Below, piece by piece: positions 9,625-19,900 of a DNA stretch of 64,000 bases. Below the pieces are notes generated by a model, which worked only from the letters and a program-made list of their open reading frames with translations, searched no databases and was not told the DNA's origin. The first letter of the stretch is position 1; each line of letters starts with the position of its first letter. The translations under genes were made by a program, and so were the position numbers. Origin of the DNA: an uncultured Bacilli bacterium (GTDB lineage Bacteria > Bacillota_I > Bacilli_A > RFN20 > CAG-826); contig CALVOX010000004.1 in NCBI GenBank assembly GCA_944350425.1, positions 47,896 through 111,895 on the forward strand. The letters run 5' to 3'.

Positions 9625-9643
9625 GTTTTTTGACACTTATAAT
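9614..9643 (+). promoter_or_regulatory. ssrA promoter
   Basis: TTGAAA (9614-9619), an 18-nt spacer and TATAAT (9638-9643), 9 nt before the mature tmRNA 5' end. The -35 box is inside the last codons of the Nudix gene. TTGACA at 9630 is too close to the -10 box to be used with it. Confidence 0.7.
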
Positions 9644-9652
9644 TAAATTACT

Positions 9653-10012
9653 GGGGATGTCTTGGTTTCGACATATCTTGACTTGGCATTATGTGCAGCG
9701 GAGTTGTGACCTAATCACTATAAAAATATCTGGCAACAGAACACAAAATTTAGCATTCGCTGCTTAATTGCAGAATTAATTTAGTTTAAAGGAATGTGCA
9801 AACATTAAACGTTCAATTTCTTAAGTTTATTGTTTGAATTAGTTAAGAAGTCTAGTTAGACGATGATTATAAGTTTAACTTAGTATTCATAATCTCGTTT
9901 CTTAAATGTTTGTAAGAATAACTTTAGGAAATTAAATCTTCTTTCTTACTAAGCTGTAGAAGTAATGTAGGGTTATTTATGGACCGGAGTTCAATTCTCC
10001 GCATCTCCACCA
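9653..10012 (+). ncRNA. ssrA: Transfer-messenger RNA (tmRNA)
   Basis: tmRNA frees ribosomes stalled on broken mRNAs and tags the product for proteolysis. The 5' end GGGGATGTCTTGGTTTCGAC is the tmRNA signature. The 3' end carries the T-arm GGAGTTCAATTCTCC and CATCTCCACCA. 5' GGGGATG pairs with 3' CATCTCC to close the acceptor stem, and CCA is encoded. The tag frame reads GNRTQNLAFAA and stops at TAA (9732-9767), assuming resumption at GGC 9732. The partner protein SmpB is encoded at 35763. About 360 nt is a normal length for the one-piece form. Confidence 0.97.
9732..9767 (+). other. tmRNA tag reading frame
   Basis: The internal open frame reads Gly-Asn-Arg-Thr-Gln-Asn-Leu-Ala-Phe-Ala-Ala-stop. 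The hydrophobic LAFAA end is the expected protease-recognition tail. The resume codon is inferred to be GGC; the exact codon cannot be proven from sequence. Confidence 0.75.
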
Positions 10013-10107
10013 CTTTCTAAAAAACGTTTAAATATTTATTTTATTAATTATTAAAAACACATTAAACAGTTCTTTTTAACAATTTGAATTGATAATAGGG
10101 TAAACTT

Positions 10108-11010
10108 ATGATTCAAACTCAAGATTTAATCAATTGCATGAATATTCTTGAATACTTGCAAACACATTCTCCTGAAATTATTTCACGCGATGAAATAGCA
10201 AGTATATTTAATATTGACATTAGAACTGTCTCAAGATATGCAAAACGTCTTCAACCTTTAGGTGTCGTATCTAGAAAAGGGAAAAAAGGCGGTTATTCCT
10301 ATGAAGGAAAAAAATTATTTAATTCAGCTTTTGACTCTATAGATGATTTATACGCAGTTAATTTAACATTAAATTCACCAAGAGTTTTAAAAATGTTTAA
10401 TAACAAGAAAATCGGTGGAATAATTCTTTCTGAAGATGTTATTTTCCATAATGATACTATTCCTGATAAGGCATTAGATAAAATGATTAAAATTCTTGAT
10501 GCTATAAGAACTAAAGAAGCGATTAGAATTAAATATATTAAAGAAGGAAAACCATTTGAATGTACAATAGAACCACTATGTTTTAAAAATTATGATGGTT
10601 TTGTTTATTTGTTCGCATATTATAGAAATTCATTAAGAATATATTCGGTTAATAAACTTGAGTTTGTTGATTATATTCCAGAACAAAAGTTTGAAAGAAA
10701 CGAACAAGATGTTGAATTAATTAAGAGTTTACCAAATCACGAAATTTACGGAAAAGATCCTCTATGTTCTTTTTCAATTGAAGCTTCAAAAGAAATATAT
10801 AATAGATTAAAAAAATCTTTTAAAAATACGATTAAAATCGATTATACTAAACCTTCCCAAATCGTTAATATTGTCACTAGATCTTATAAAGAAGTTGTTT
10901 CAATTCTTTTGTCTTGTGGTATTTATGTAAGATTTTTAGATAAAAATAACCCTGTTTATACTCTTTATAAAGATACAATTAACCTAATGCGAAAAACTTT
11001 AACAGATTAA
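10108..11010 (+). CDS. HTH/WYL-domain transcriptional regulator
   Basis: 300 residues. The N-terminal winged helix-turn-helix (about 8-65) contains SRDEIASIFNIDIRTVSRYAKRL. The central WYL-type domain (about 140-200) runs from AIRIKYIKEGKPFECTIEP to FAYYRNSLRIYSVNKL. A C-terminal WCX-like extension follows. Such proteins are ligand-responsive DNA-binding regulators, often for DNA-damage or defence genes, but this one is not beside such genes. It lies between ssrA and eno. The target is unknown. Confidence 0.82.
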   Translation: MIQTQDLINCMNILEYLQTHSPEIISRDEIASIFNIDIRTVSRYAKRLQPLGVVSRKGKKGGYSYEGKKLFNSAFDSIDDLYAVNLTLNSPRVLKMFNNKKIGGIILSEDVIFHNDTIPDKALDKMIKILDAIRTKEAIRIKYIKEGKPFECTIEPLCFKNYDGFVYLFAYYRNSLRIYSVNKLEFVDYIPEQKFERNEQDVELIKSLPNHEIYGKDPLCSFSIEASKEIYNRLKKSFKNTIKIDYTKPSQIVNIVTRSYKEVVSILLSCGIYVRFLDKNNPVYTLYKDTINLMRKTLTD

Positions 11011-11089
11011 TAACTTTCGTATCAATTTCATTTTAAATTTATTTATATTTTTACTATAATTAATATGACTTTAAAAAGGAGATACTTAA

Positions 11090-12388
<1,299 letters not shown>

Positions 12389-12417
12389 TAAATTTATATT
12401 TCAAATTAATCAATAAT

Positions 12418-12449
12418 GAGCCGGTCGGATGATCGGCTCTCTTTTTTTA
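12418..12449 (+). terminator. Rho-independent terminator of eno
   Basis: Arms GAGCCGGTC and GATCGGCTC (one G-U pair) around GGAT, followed by a T run. Confidence 0.93.
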
Positions 12450-12464
12450 TAATTGCTTTTAATG

Positions 12465-12470
12465 TATAAT
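12465..12470 (+). promoter_or_regulatory. -10 box of the membrane protein gene at 12479, leaderless
   Basis: A perfect TATAAT ends 8 nt before the ATG and there is no ribosome binding site. No good -35 box is visible; the region overlaps the T tract of the eno terminator. Confidence 0.6.
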
Positions 12471-12478
12471 GTTTAATC

Positions 12479-13105
12479 ATGAAAAAGAGATTGAATTTTA
12501 ATAACGGATTTTTAAATTTTGCCACGATTGTTTGCTTAATGTATGTTTTGTTTATGATATTGAACTTAGCAGTAGGCGCAATTGTTAGTTACAACTTCGA
12601 TACATCAGCTTTAAACATACTTTCTTTAGTTGTTGATATACTTTTTTATTGTTTAGTAGCCTTTTATTTTTATAGAGCTAAAGGAGGAGCGAGTGGAAGT
12701 GCACTTTATGCGATGCTTTCTCTTGCTATTTGTACCTATCTTCTTCCAACTATTTTGACTCTTATAGAAGGTATTGCTCATGGTGATTTGTATAGAATTA
12801 TTCCTATTTTCTCATCGTTAGGTGTGGGTATTGCTTATTCGATTATTTTAATTATTAATTCTCGAAATCCTAAAAAAGGATTAACGATTGCTATGTTTGT
12901 ATTAGGAATTATTCTTTTTGGCTTAGCTTTTTATCAATTTTTTGTAGAAAACGGAAGTGTTGTTGAAGCTATTGGAAATGTTTTATTAAACTCAAGAATA
13001 GATTTATTTTTCCAATATCTAATTACATTTATTTATAATTTCTTTTCGTTTGGTTTTGCTATTATATTTATGCTTTATCCTGTTTATGCAATGAAAAGTT
13101 ATTAA
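12479..13105 (+). CDS. Polytopic membrane protein, unknown
   Basis: 208 residues with about six membrane helices (roughly 14-38, 44-64, 72-97, 105-126, 134-153 and 175-203) joined by short loops. The N terminus is basic (MKKRLNFNN), which suggests it faces the cytoplasm. I recognise no family motif. Its end overlaps the end of the convergent YolD-like gene by 4 nt, with no terminator between them. Expression seems to rely on the -10 box 8 nt upstream of the ATG. Confidence 0.7.
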   Translation: MKKRLNFNNGFLNFATIVCLMYVLFMILNLAVGAIVSYNFDTSALNILSLVVDILFYCLVAFYFYRAKGGASGSALYAMLSLAICTYLLPTILTLIEGIAHGDLYRIIPIFSSLGVGIAYSIILIINSRNPKKGLTIAMFVLGIILFGLAFYQFFVENGSVVEAIGNVLLNSRIDLFFQYLITFIYNFFSFGFAIIFMLYPVYAMKSY

Positions 13106-13518
13106 CAAATAACATCAAAAGGGCTTGATTGGTCTTCAATATCAATTATGTTTTTTAATGGAAGGTAGAAATTATCAAAATATGCTACCTTCTTTTTTAT
13201 ATCAATATAAATAATCGTATCTTGTATTTGATAGATATAACCATCGTAATATATTTTTAAGTTTAAAGGGGTTTTATAATCATAATTGAGTAAAATATTA
13301 TTGATTTTGCGGCATTGTTCATTAAAAACTAAAGGTTTTTCAACCTTATATTTCTGATAAATCATTTGTTCTAAGAACTTGCCTTGCTCAACAAGTGAAG
13401 CAAAAGGTAGCCACTTTTTCATCCCTCTATCCATACCACTTAATTTTACAAACAATCTAATTAATTTTAAATAAAAATATGTCTCTTCCCTAAGAGACAT
13501 ATTTTGAATAGATTTCAT
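13102..13518 (-). CDS. YolD-like protein
   Basis: 138 residues. The central signature DRGMKKWLPFASLVEQ (about 30-45) and the C-terminal beta-rich block ending YLPLKNIIDIE match the YolD-like family. In Bacillus and its phages, yolD genes usually sit beside a Y-family DNA polymerase (UvrX/YqjW type). Here there is no such polymerase. The gene follows degV by 6 nt and has no ribosome binding site of its own, so it is probably translationally coupled. Molecular function is not established. Confidence 0.72.
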   Translation of the reverse strand: MKSIQNMSLREETYFYLKLIRLFVKLSGMDRGMKKWLPFASLVEQGKFLEQMIYQKYKVEKPLVFNEQCRKINNILLNYDYKTPLNLKIYYDGYIYQIQDTIIYIDIKKKVAYFDNFYLPLKNIIDIEDQSSPFDVIC

Positions 13519-13524
13519 TAGATA

Positions 13525-14391
13525 TTAGTTTGATTTTTTAGTAACGGTACAAGCAAGAACACCTGGACCAGTATGGGTTACTATTAAGCAAGAAAGAGTG
13601 CTTAATTCGACGTTTTCAATACCAATAGTTTCCTTAAATTCTTTTTCAAATTGCTTGGCTTCATCAAGATTTTTAGAATAAGCGATTGAAAAATAAAGTT
13701 CGGATTTTGGTACATCCTTGAATTTAGTTTCTAAATCCTTTTTAACAGCATCGATCATTACTTGCTTTGCTTTTTTAACCCCGATTGCTTTAGCATAAGC
13801 ATCAAGTTTACCGCCAAAAATTGATAAGACTGGTTTTAAATGAAGTGCTCCGCCTAATAAAGCAGCAGCAGGAGTGATTCTTCCGCCTTTTTTAAGGTAT
13901 TTTAGGGTGTTAACCATGATATAAATTGATGAATTTGGTCCATCTGTATTTAAAATTTGTTGAATTTCTTCAGCACTTCTGCCACTTTGAACTAGGCTAA
14001 CAGCGTCTCTAACACTTTCTTTCAATGTTGGCTCAATTCTATGGTTATCAATAATAAATACTTTGCCTTTAAATTCCTCGTCTTGAGCAAGTTGAGAAGC
14101 GGTAGCACAAGTTGCGCTCAATCCTGAAGACATTGGGATATGCACGATTTGATCATGGTCTTTTAAAAGCTTTCTCCAAAGATCCATTACTTCACCAGGT
14201 GATGGTTGGCTTGTTGAACAGTCTTCGCCGCTTTCTAATTTTTTAATAAATGTATCTTCGTCAATGTTTTCGTCTTGGAAATAAACTTCCCCATTGATAA
14301 TTAATGGCATTCTTAGAATTGTGATTCCTAGTTTAGAAGCTTCCTCTTTAGTGAATGAAGCTGCATCGTCAGTAATAATTGCAATTTTCAT
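13525..14391 (-). CDS. DegV family fatty-acid-binding protein
   Basis: 288 residues. DegV/EDD proteins bind a fatty acid and, in Gram-positive bacteria with fatty acid kinase, act as FakB-type carriers that present it for phosphorylation. Seen: the N-terminal IITDDAASFTKEEA, the conserved STSQPSPGEV (about 63-72), the lipid-contact region VHIPMSSGLSATCATA, NTLKYLKKGGRI near 165, and the C-terminal THTGPGVLACTV. A GAGGAAA ribosome binding site precedes the ATG. No fakA homologue is in the window. It is first of a two-gene reverse operon with the YolD-like gene. Confidence 0.92.
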   Translation of the reverse strand: MKIAIITDDAASFTKEEASKLGITILRMPLIINGEVYFQDENIDEDTFIKKLESGEDCSTSQPSPGEVMDLWRKLLKDHDQIVHIPMSSGLSATCATASQLAQDEEFKGKVFIIDNHRIEPTLKESVRDAVSLVQSGRSAEEIQQILNTDGPNSSIYIMVNTLKYLKKGGRITPAAALLGGALHLKPVLSIFGGKLDAYAKAIGVKKAKQVMIDAVKKDLETKFKDVPKSELYFSIAYSKNLDEAKQFEKEFKETIGIENVELSTLSCLIVTHTGPGVLACTVTKKSN

Positions 14392-14650
14392 AAAAAAAGT
14401 TTCCTCATTTTTAACGAAAAAAAGTATAACATTTATCGTGTTTTTTTAAAATGTAGTAATATTTACGCTAAAATCTAGCCCCGATTCAAGTATTTCTAGT
14501 ATTCAATATTACTTAGTTTTTTTAGAAATTTTAAACTAATTAGATAATGATAAAATCTATTTATTTTCATTTAATGTCAAAATATCACAATAGTTTGAAA
14601 TCCGCCTAAAAAATTATTATACTATTAACTCAAAAAGAAGAGATTTTTAT

Positions 14651-15562
14651 ATGGCAATTTATTTAATTCGTGGCGATTTAGTAAATATGTACGTTGATGC
14701 AATCGTAGCAAATGCAAACGTAAACTTAAGAATGGTAGAAGGTGTAAGTAGAGCTATTTTTCACAAAGCTGGAGATTTAGAATTACAAGGAGCACTTAGA
14801 AAAATTGGTCACTGCGATGTTGGCCACGCTGTTATGACTGAATCTTTTGGAATTGATAATACAAAAGCAATTATTCATGCAGTAGCACCTAATTATATAA
14901 ACGGAAAACATAGAGAAGAAAAATTATTGCGCTCAACATACGAAAACGTTTTTAAATTAATCGGAAAAAACGAGTTTAAATCTGCTGCTTTTCCTATTTT
15001 ATCAAGCGATTTTAACTATCCTTTAGAAGAGTGTTATGATATTGAAAAAAATGAATTGAAAAAATATTTTTCAAAACATTTAGATACTGATTTATATGTT
15101 GTTTTATTTAAACAACAATTGAATATTTTTGATGATGAATTCAAAGCAACTCTTTCTAAATATTTGAACTCAAGATATGATGGAAAATCTAGTGCTAATA
15201 ATTTAAAAGATAATAACGTTGAAACCTTAAAATTAATTGAAAAATATCAAAAAGAAAAAGGCATTAGTGATGAGGAAATTATTATCGAAGGTAACATTGA
15301 CAAGGACATGCTAAAAAAGATTAGAGATGACCAAACTTACATAATTCCTAAAAGCGTTCTTCTTTCTATTGGTATTGCTTTGAAATTACCTCTTGAAGAG
15401 ATTACTAAAATTGTCTGTAGCATGGGCTATCATTTCGGAAAAAGTTCGATTTTTGACTTAATTGTTGAATATTATATTAAAAACGGAATATATGATGTCT
15501 TAAAAATAAATGACTGTTTATTCTATTATAATCTTGATTTATTATCTAAGAAGACTATCTAA
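14651..15562 (+). CDS. Macrodomain protein with C-terminal XRE-like helical domain
   Basis: 303 residues in two parts. Residues 1-165 form a macrodomain: IYLIRGDLVNMYVDAIVANANVNLRM, then GVSRAIFHKAG in place of the usual GGGVDGAIHRAAG, and a Pro-Ile-Leu strand (AAFPILSSDF). Residues about 185-303 form a helical domain (KSVLLSIGIALKLPLEEITKIV, GYHFGKSSIFDLIVEYYI, INDCLFYYNLDLL) that recurs behind macrodomains and in XRE-like HTH proteins of Clostridia and Bacilli. Macrodomains bind or remove ADP-ribose; the loop that normally reads GGGV is altered, so activity is uncertain. A ribosome binding site (AAGAAGAGA) and TATACT lie upstream; a terminator follows. Confidence 0.82.
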   Translation: MAIYLIRGDLVNMYVDAIVANANVNLRMVEGVSRAIFHKAGDLELQGALRKIGHCDVGHAVMTESFGIDNTKAIIHAVAPNYINGKHREEKLLRSTYENVFKLIGKNEFKSAAFPILSSDFNYPLEECYDIEKNELKKYFSKHLDTDLYVVLFKQQLNIFDDEFKATLSKYLNSRYDGKSSANNLKDNNVETLKLIEKYQKEKGISDEEIIIEGNIDKDMLKKIRDDQTYIIPKSVLLSIGIALKLPLEEITKIVCSMGYHFGKSSIFDLIVEYYIKNGIYDVLKINDCLFYYNLDLLSKKTI

Positions 15563-15563
15563 T

Positions 15564-15595
15564 AAAGCCTCCTATTCTCGTGTTAGGAGGTTTTT
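15564..15595 (+). terminator. Rho-independent terminator of the macrodomain gene
   Basis: Stem CCTCCTA/TAGGAGG extended by A-T and G-U pairs around a 9-nt loop, followed by TTTTT. Confidence 0.9.
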
Positions 15596-15679
15596 AAAAA
15601 AAGAAAGATTTTTATTTAATATTTAAACTTAAGAGTATAAAATATTGATATAGAATTTTTGACAAATAGGAGGAATTAT

Positions 15680-16864
15680 ATGTCAAGATTTACATTACCT
15701 AGAGATGTATACTATGGAAGTGGCTCTTTAGCTGAATTAAAAAATTTAAGAGGCAAAAGAGCTATCGTTGTCACAGGCGGACACGCTATGCAAGCTAGTG
15801 GCTTCTTAGACAAAACTGTTAACTATTTAAAAGAAGGTGGCTTTGAAGTTGAAGTATTTTCAGGCGTTGAACCAGATCCATCTATCGAAACAGTTATGAG
15901 AGGTGCTGAAGCAATGAGAAAATTCCAACCAGATTGGATCGTTTCAATCGGTGGCGGTTCTCCAATTGATGCTGCAAAAGCTATGTGGGCATTCTATGAA
16001 CACCCAGAAACAACTTTTGAAACATTATGCACACCATTCTCATTCCCACACTTAAGAGAAAAAGCAAGATTCTGTGCTATTCCTTCAACTAGTGGTACAG
16101 CTACTGAAGTTACTGCATTCTCCGTCATTACTGACTACGCAAAAGGTATTAAATATCCTTTAGCAGACTTTGAAATTACACCAGATGTCGCTATCGTTGA
16201 TCCAGATATCGTTAGAGGTTTACCAAAAGTTCAAGTTGCTTATACTGGTATGGATGCTTTAACACATGCTATTGAATCATACGTTGGCACAATTGCTACA
16301 CCATTCACAGAATGCTTATCATTAAAAGCTATTCAAATGGTTAATACATACCTTGTAGATTCTTACAATAATCCAGAAGGAACAGGTAGAGAACAAATGC
16401 ACTATGCTCAATGTTTAGCAGGTATGGCATTCTCTAACGCATTACTTGGTATCGTCCACTCAATGGCTCATAAATCAGGTGCTGCATTCTCAACTGGTCA
16501 TATTCCACATGGTTGTGCTAATGCTATGTATTTACCACATGTTATTGAATACAATGCAAATAATAAAGTTGCTCTTGAAAGATATGCTCAAATTGCAACA
16601 GCTATGGGTATTCAAGGACATGATGCTCATGAACAAACTCAAGGTTTAGTTAATAGAATTCATGAATTAAATACATTACTTGGAATTCCACACTCAATGA
16701 AAGAATTCGGCGTTAAAGAAGAAGAATTCTTAGAAAAATTATCCTTCATTTCACATGAAGCTGTTGGTGATGCATGTACAGGAACTAACCCAAATCCTAT
16801 CGATGATAAGACTATGGAAGAACTCTTCAAATGCTGTTACTACAACATTCCATATAAATTCTAG
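15680..16864 (+). CDS. Iron-containing alcohol dehydrogenase
   Basis: A 394-residue type III alcohol dehydrogenase that interconverts an alcohol and aldehyde with NAD(P)H. Seen: the nucleotide-binding GGGSPIDAAKAMW near 103, PSTSGTATEVTAFSV near 140, and metal ligands in GMDALTHAIESYV, GIVHSMAHKSGAAF and GHIPHGCANAMYLPHVI. I start at ATG 15680 because AGGAGG lies 7 nt upstream; a TTG at 15659 lies upstream of that box. The even, C-rich codon use resembles enolase, suggesting high expression, probably in fermentative NADH disposal (inference). A terminator follows at 16891. Confidence 0.95.
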   Translation: MSRFTLPRDVYYGSGSLAELKNLRGKRAIVVTGGHAMQASGFLDKTVNYLKEGGFEVEVFSGVEPDPSIETVMRGAEAMRKFQPDWIVSIGGGSPIDAAKAMWAFYEHPETTFETLCTPFSFPHLREKARFCAIPSTSGTATEVTAFSVITDYAKGIKYPLADFEITPDVAIVDPDIVRGLPKVQVAYTGMDALTHAIESYVGTIATPFTECLSLKAIQMVNTYLVDSYNNPEGTGREQMHYAQCLAGMAFSNALLGIVHSMAHKSGAAFSTGHIPHGCANAMYLPHVIEYNANNKVALERYAQIATAMGIQGHDAHEQTQGLVNRIHELNTLLGIPHSMKEFGVKEEEFLEKLSFISHEAVGDACTGTNPNPIDDKTMEELFKCCYYNIPYKF

Positions 16865-16890
16865 GTTACTTATAAATAATTGATTACATA

Positions 16891-16920
16891 AGAAGAGAGA
16901 TATAAATTCTCTCTTCTTTT
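16891..16920 (+). terminator. Rho-independent terminator of the alcohol dehydrogenase
   Basis: Arms AGAAGAGAGA/TCTCTCTTCT around TATAAAT, followed by a short T run. Confidence 0.88.
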
Positions 16921-16967
16921 ACTATGAAAAAGAAGACTTCGTATTTTTATAATTATTCAAAAAAGTT

Positions 16968-16973
16968 TATAAT
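16968..16973 (+). promoter_or_regulatory. -10 box of uvrA, leaderless
   Basis: A perfect TATAAT ends 8 nt before the uvrA ATG. No purine-rich ribosome binding site lies between them. No convincing -35 box was found. Confidence 0.65.
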
Positions 16974-16981
16974 ACTTCGGT

Positions 16982-19831
16982 ATGGGAAATATAGTTGATA
17001 ACAGTTTGATTAGAATTAAAGGTGCTAAAGAAAATAACCTTAAAAATATAAATCTTGATTTACCTAAAAATAAACTCATTGTATTTAGTGGAGTATCAGG
17101 TAGCGGAAAATCCACATTAGCTTTTGATACGATTTTTGCTGAAGGCCAAAGAAGATATGTCGAATCTCTTTCTTCTTACGCTAGACAGTTTTTAGGAAAT
17201 TTTGAAAAACCTGATGTTGAATCTATTGATGGACTTTCTCCATCTATTTCAATTGATCAAAAATCAACTTCACATAACCCAAGATCAACAGTTGGAACTG
17301 TTACTGAAATATACGATTATTTACGTTTATTATATTCTAGAATCGGAGTTCCTTATTGCCCTAATCATCATGTTCCTATCGTAGCTTTTTCTATTCCAAA
17401 AATCGTCGATAAAGTTTTAGAATGTCCTAAAGGCTCTAAAATTATTATTCTTGCTCCGATTGTTAAAAGTGAGAAAGGCACTCATAAAGCAACTTTGGAT
17501 AAAATTGCTAAAGATGGCTTTACTCGTGTTAGAGTTGATGGAGAGCTTTTACGTGTTGAAGAAGTACAAGATTTAAACAAGAATCAAAAACACTCAATCG
17601 ATATTGTTATTGATAGAATAATAAATAAAGAAGGGATTAGATCTAGACTTTTTGAAGATATCGAACTTGCTACAAATTATGGTAATGGATTTGTTGTTAT
17701 CGATACAAACGGAGAAGAAAAATTATATAGTGAAAAAAATGCCTGCCCTATTTGTGGTTTTACTATTCCTAAATTAGAACCAAGATTATTTTCGTTTAAT
17801 AATCCTTTAGGGGCTTGTCCTTCTTGTTCAGGCCTAGGTATAAAACAAGAAGCAGACATTGATTTATTGGTTCCGGATAAATCTTTATCAATTAAAGAAG
17901 GAGCAATATTATTTTATAAAAATCAAATAGATACGAATAATACTGATTGGGTTGCTTTTAGAACATTGCTTGATTTTTATAAAATACCTGATAATGTTCC
18001 TTTTTCTGAACTAAATGATGATCAAATCGATCTCATATTAAATGGTTCTAGAGAACCTATAGCTTATACAATCTATAGAAATAGTGGTACTATCCAAAAA
18101 AAATTTGATTATATAGAAGGCGTTAAAAAGAAGGTTGAAAGATTATATCACGAAACAAGTAGTGAATTTATGCGTACTTACTATGCTAAATTTTTAAAAG
18201 ATACGATTTGTAGTGATTGTCATGGCGCTAGATTAAATAATGCTGTTTTATCGGTTTACATTGATGAAAAGAATATTTGGGATGCATGTTCATTAACAAT
18301 TGATAAATTACATGAATGGGTAATTAATTTAAAATCTAAATTAAGTGAACATGATTTAAATATCGTTAATCTTGTATTAAATGAGGTGTTAAATAGAACC
18401 CAATTTTTAATTGATGTTGGTCTAGAATATTTGACATTATCAAGATATGCTATGACTTTAAGTGGTGGTGAATCTCAAAGAATTAGACTTGCCACTCAAA
18501 TAGGAAGTAAACTTAGCGGTGTTTTATATGTTTTAGATGAACCTTCAATTGGTTTGCATCAAAAAGATAGTGCAAAACTAATTGCATCTTTAAAAGAAAT
18601 GCGAGATTTAGGTAATACATTAATCGTTGTAGAACACGATGATGAAATGATTAAAGCTGCTGACTATATAGTTGATATTGGCCCAAAAGCCGGTGAGCAT
18701 GGTGGAGAAGTTGTAGCAAAAGGTTCATTAGAAGATGTTGAAAACAATCCTAATTCTTTAACTGGGCAATATCTTTCTGGAAAGAAAAAGATATTTGTTC
18801 CTAAAACAAGAAGAACTGGAAACGGGAAATATATTGAAATTAAGGGTTGCACTTTAAATAATTTAAAAAATCTTGATGTGAAATTTCCACTTGGAATGTT
18901 TGTTTGTGTTACAGGTGTTTCAGGAAGTGGTAAATCTTCATTAGTTAATGAAACATTATATAAAGCTTTATATAAAGAAATTACTCACGTGGAAACTAAT
19001 CCAGGTCCATTTACCAAACTTTTGGGAAGTAAATATATTGATAAGGTTATAAATATTTCTCAAGAGCCTATTGGGAAAACACCTAGATCAAATCCTGCAA
19101 CATATATTAAAGCCTTTGATGATATTAGGGAAATTTTTGCTATGACTCCTGAGGCTAAAGCCAAAGGATACAATAAATCTAGATTCTCATTTAATGTTCC
19201 TGGCGGAAGATGCGAACACTGTCAAGGAGCTGGTGTAACTAGAATTCCGATGAATTTCTTACCAGATGTTTATGTTAAATGTGATGAATGTGACGGTAAA
19301 AGATATAACGAAGAAACTTTATCTTGTTTATATAAAGGAAAATCCATTTATGATGTTTTGGAAATGAGAGTCGATGAAGCCTATGAGTTCTTTAAGAACA
19401 TACCATCGCTTGCCCATAAACTCAAGACATTATGTGATGTCGGTTTAACTTATGTTAAACTCGGTCAAAATGCTGTAACATTAAGTGGCGGTGAAGCCCA
19501 AAGAGTTAAACTCGCTTATTATTTAGAAAAAAAGCCTACAGGTAAAACTTTATATATTCTCGATGAACCAACAACAGGTTTACATACAGATGATGTCGAT
19601 AAGTTATTAAAAGTTTTAGAGGCACTTGTAAGTAATGGGGATACGGTTTTAGTTATAGAACATAATCTTGACGTAATTAAAATGGCAGATTATATAATAG
19701 ATATTGGGCCTGATGGTGGAGATAAGGGTGGAGAAGTTGTTGCTTCCGGAACACCTGAAGAGGTAGCTAATAATCCAAGATCTTACACCGGGGAATATTT
19801 AAAAGAAATACTAAAGAAGGATAGAGAATAG
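16982..19831 (+). CDS. uvrA: UvrABC excision nuclease subunit A
   Basis: UvrA is the dimeric ABC-type ATPase that first detects DNA damage and loads UvrB. 949 residues, full length. Seen: Walker A GVSGSGKSTLAFDT at about 38, zinc cysteines in CPICGF and CPSCSGLG (about 255-285), the first ABC signature LSGGESQRIRLA, second Walker A GVSGSGKSSLVNE near 645, the zinc module CEHCQGAG/CDECDGKRY, and the second signature LSGGEAQRVKLAYYL. In this lineage it is unlinked from uvrB (4362). The mRNA appears to start at the ATG. Confidence 0.98.
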   Translation: MGNIVDNSLIRIKGAKENNLKNINLDLPKNKLIVFSGVSGSGKSTLAFDTIFAEGQRRYVESLSSYARQFLGNFEKPDVESIDGLSPSISIDQKSTSHNPRSTVGTVTEIYDYLRLLYSRIGVPYCPNHHVPIVAFSIPKIVDKVLECPKGSKIIILAPIVKSEKGTHKATLDKIAKDGFTRVRVDGELLRVEEVQDLNKNQKHSIDIVIDRIINKEGIRSRLFEDIELATNYGNGFVVIDTNGEEKLYSEKNACPICGFTIPKLEPRLFSFNNPLGACPSCSGLGIKQEADIDLLVPDKSLSIKEGAILFYKNQIDTNNTDWVAFRTLLDFYKIPDNVPFSELNDDQIDLILNGSREPIAYTIYRNSGTIQKKFDYIEGVKKKVERLYHETSSEFMRTYYAKFLKDTICSDCHGARLNNAVLSVYIDEKNIWDACSLTIDKLHEWVINLKSKLSEHDLNIVNLVLNEVLNRTQFLIDVGLEYLTLSRYAMTLSGGESQRIRLATQIGSKLSGVLYVLDEPSIGLHQKDSAKLIASLKEMRDLGNTLIVVEHDDEMIKAADYIVDIGPKAGEHGGEVVAKGSLEDVENNPNSLTGQYLSGKKKIFVPKTRRTGNGKYIEIKGCTLNNLKNLDVKFPLGMFVCVTGVSGSGKSSLVNETLYKALYKEITHVETNPGPFTKLLGSKYIDKVINISQEPIGKTPRSNPATYIKAFDDIREIFAMTPEAKAKGYNKSRFSFNVPGGRCEHCQGAGVTRIPMNFLPDVYVKCDECDGKRYNEETLSCLYKGKSIYDVLEMRVDEAYEFFKNIPSLAHKLKTLCDVGLTYVKLGQNAVTLSGGEAQRVKLAYYLEKKPTGKTLYILDEPTTGLHTDDVDKLLKVLEALVSNGDTVLVIEHNLDVIKMADYIIDIGPDGGDKGGEVVASGTPEEVANNPRSYTGEYLKEILKKDRE

Positions 19832-19840
19832 ATGAAAAAT

Positions 19841-19865
19841 TTTACTATATGTATAACATATAGTA
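19841..19865. promoter_or_regulatory. Perfect palindrome abutting the lgt -10 box (candidate operator)
   Basis: Arms TTACTATATGT and ACATATAGTAA around ATA, 25 nt in all. TATAAT follows directly at 19866-19871, so the palindrome covers the -35/spacer region of the lgt-HAD-whiA-sdaA operon. There is no T run after it, which argues against a terminator for uvrA. Confidence 0.6.
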
Positions 19866-19900
19866 ATATAATGAATAGAAAGACTTTTAAGGAATGAATT

